Origin: Bacteroidales bacterium
GTDB lineage: Bacteria > Bacteroidota > Bacteroidia > Bacteroidales > P3
DNA length: 6,065 bases
Direction of reading: 5' to 3'
Assembly: GCA_900771365.1 (NCBI GenBank)
Contig: CAAGNU010000124.1
Coordinates: 1-6,065, forward strand
This document shows, one piece after another, positions 6,051 through 6,065 of the stretch. Under the pieces are notes generated by a model, which was not told the origin of the DNA, ran no database searches, and saw only the letters and a program-made list of their open reading frames with translations. Position numbers and translations under genes: made by a program. Each line of letters starts with the position of its first letter. Positions within the stretch are counted from its first letter, which is position 1.

Positions 6051-6065
6051 CCGCCCCGGGGCCCT

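Larger units (their letters stand above)
5833..6065. other. intergenic stretch with GC-rich, inverted-repeat core; no gene accepted
   Basis: I see no convincing gene here. The stretch 5941-6000 is 85% G+C, far above the neighbouring genes. A perfect 9-bp inverted repeat, CGTTCGGGG (5930-5938) with CCCCGAACG (6000-6008), encloses a nested 6-bp stem CGGCGC/GCGCCG (5968-5973 and 5977-5982) with a three-base loop. Farther out is a tandem octamer, TGTGAACA twice (6035-6050). The stretch could be a dispersed intergenic repeat, a structured RNA, or the terminator zone of a gene beyond the window. There is no T-run after the stems, so a simple rho-independent terminator is unlikely. Confidence 0.5.

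Overview
This window most likely comes from a Gram-negative gut or rumen bacterium of the PVC group, with Kiritimatiellota or Lentisphaerota as the best guess. The support is indirect. The BspA-type leucine-rich-repeat protein ends in a Pro-Arg ... Gly-Trp tail of the kind I associate with exported proteins of those phyla, and there is a lipoprotein and other small exported proteins. No marker gene is present, so the phylum is an inference.

All five genes I accept lie on the minus strand, so the region reads from right to left. It begins at 6065-5794 with about 270 bases holding no convincing gene. Its middle is very GC-rich (51 of 60 bases in 5941-6000) and carries inverted repeats. A possible promoter sits at 5832-5803. 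The genes then follow in this order: a small exported protein with a Cys/His knuckle and an 11-residue Ala-Trp repeat (5793-5425); a 1113-aa DUF4011 / UPF1-like SF1 helicase with a C-terminal Vsr-like nuclease (5393-2052); a small lipoprotein (about 1980-1477); a BspA-type LRR protein (1466-657); and an exported repeat protein made of six ~22-residue beta-type repeats and a pentapeptide-repeat tail (632-33).

Gaps between genes are 31, about 70, 10 and 24 nt. Most genes have clear Shine-Dalgarno sequences, so the five could form one transcript. The one recognisable enzyme belongs to the helicase-nuclease architecture known from anti-phage defence (DUF4011-helicase-Vsr, 'Hhe'-type), but here it is compact and lacks the usual DUF3320 tail. 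Its neighbours all look exported, which is unexpected for a cytoplasmic nucleic-acid enzyme. The genes may be functionally linked, or this may be a defence gene inserted among envelope genes. The sequence alone does not decide.
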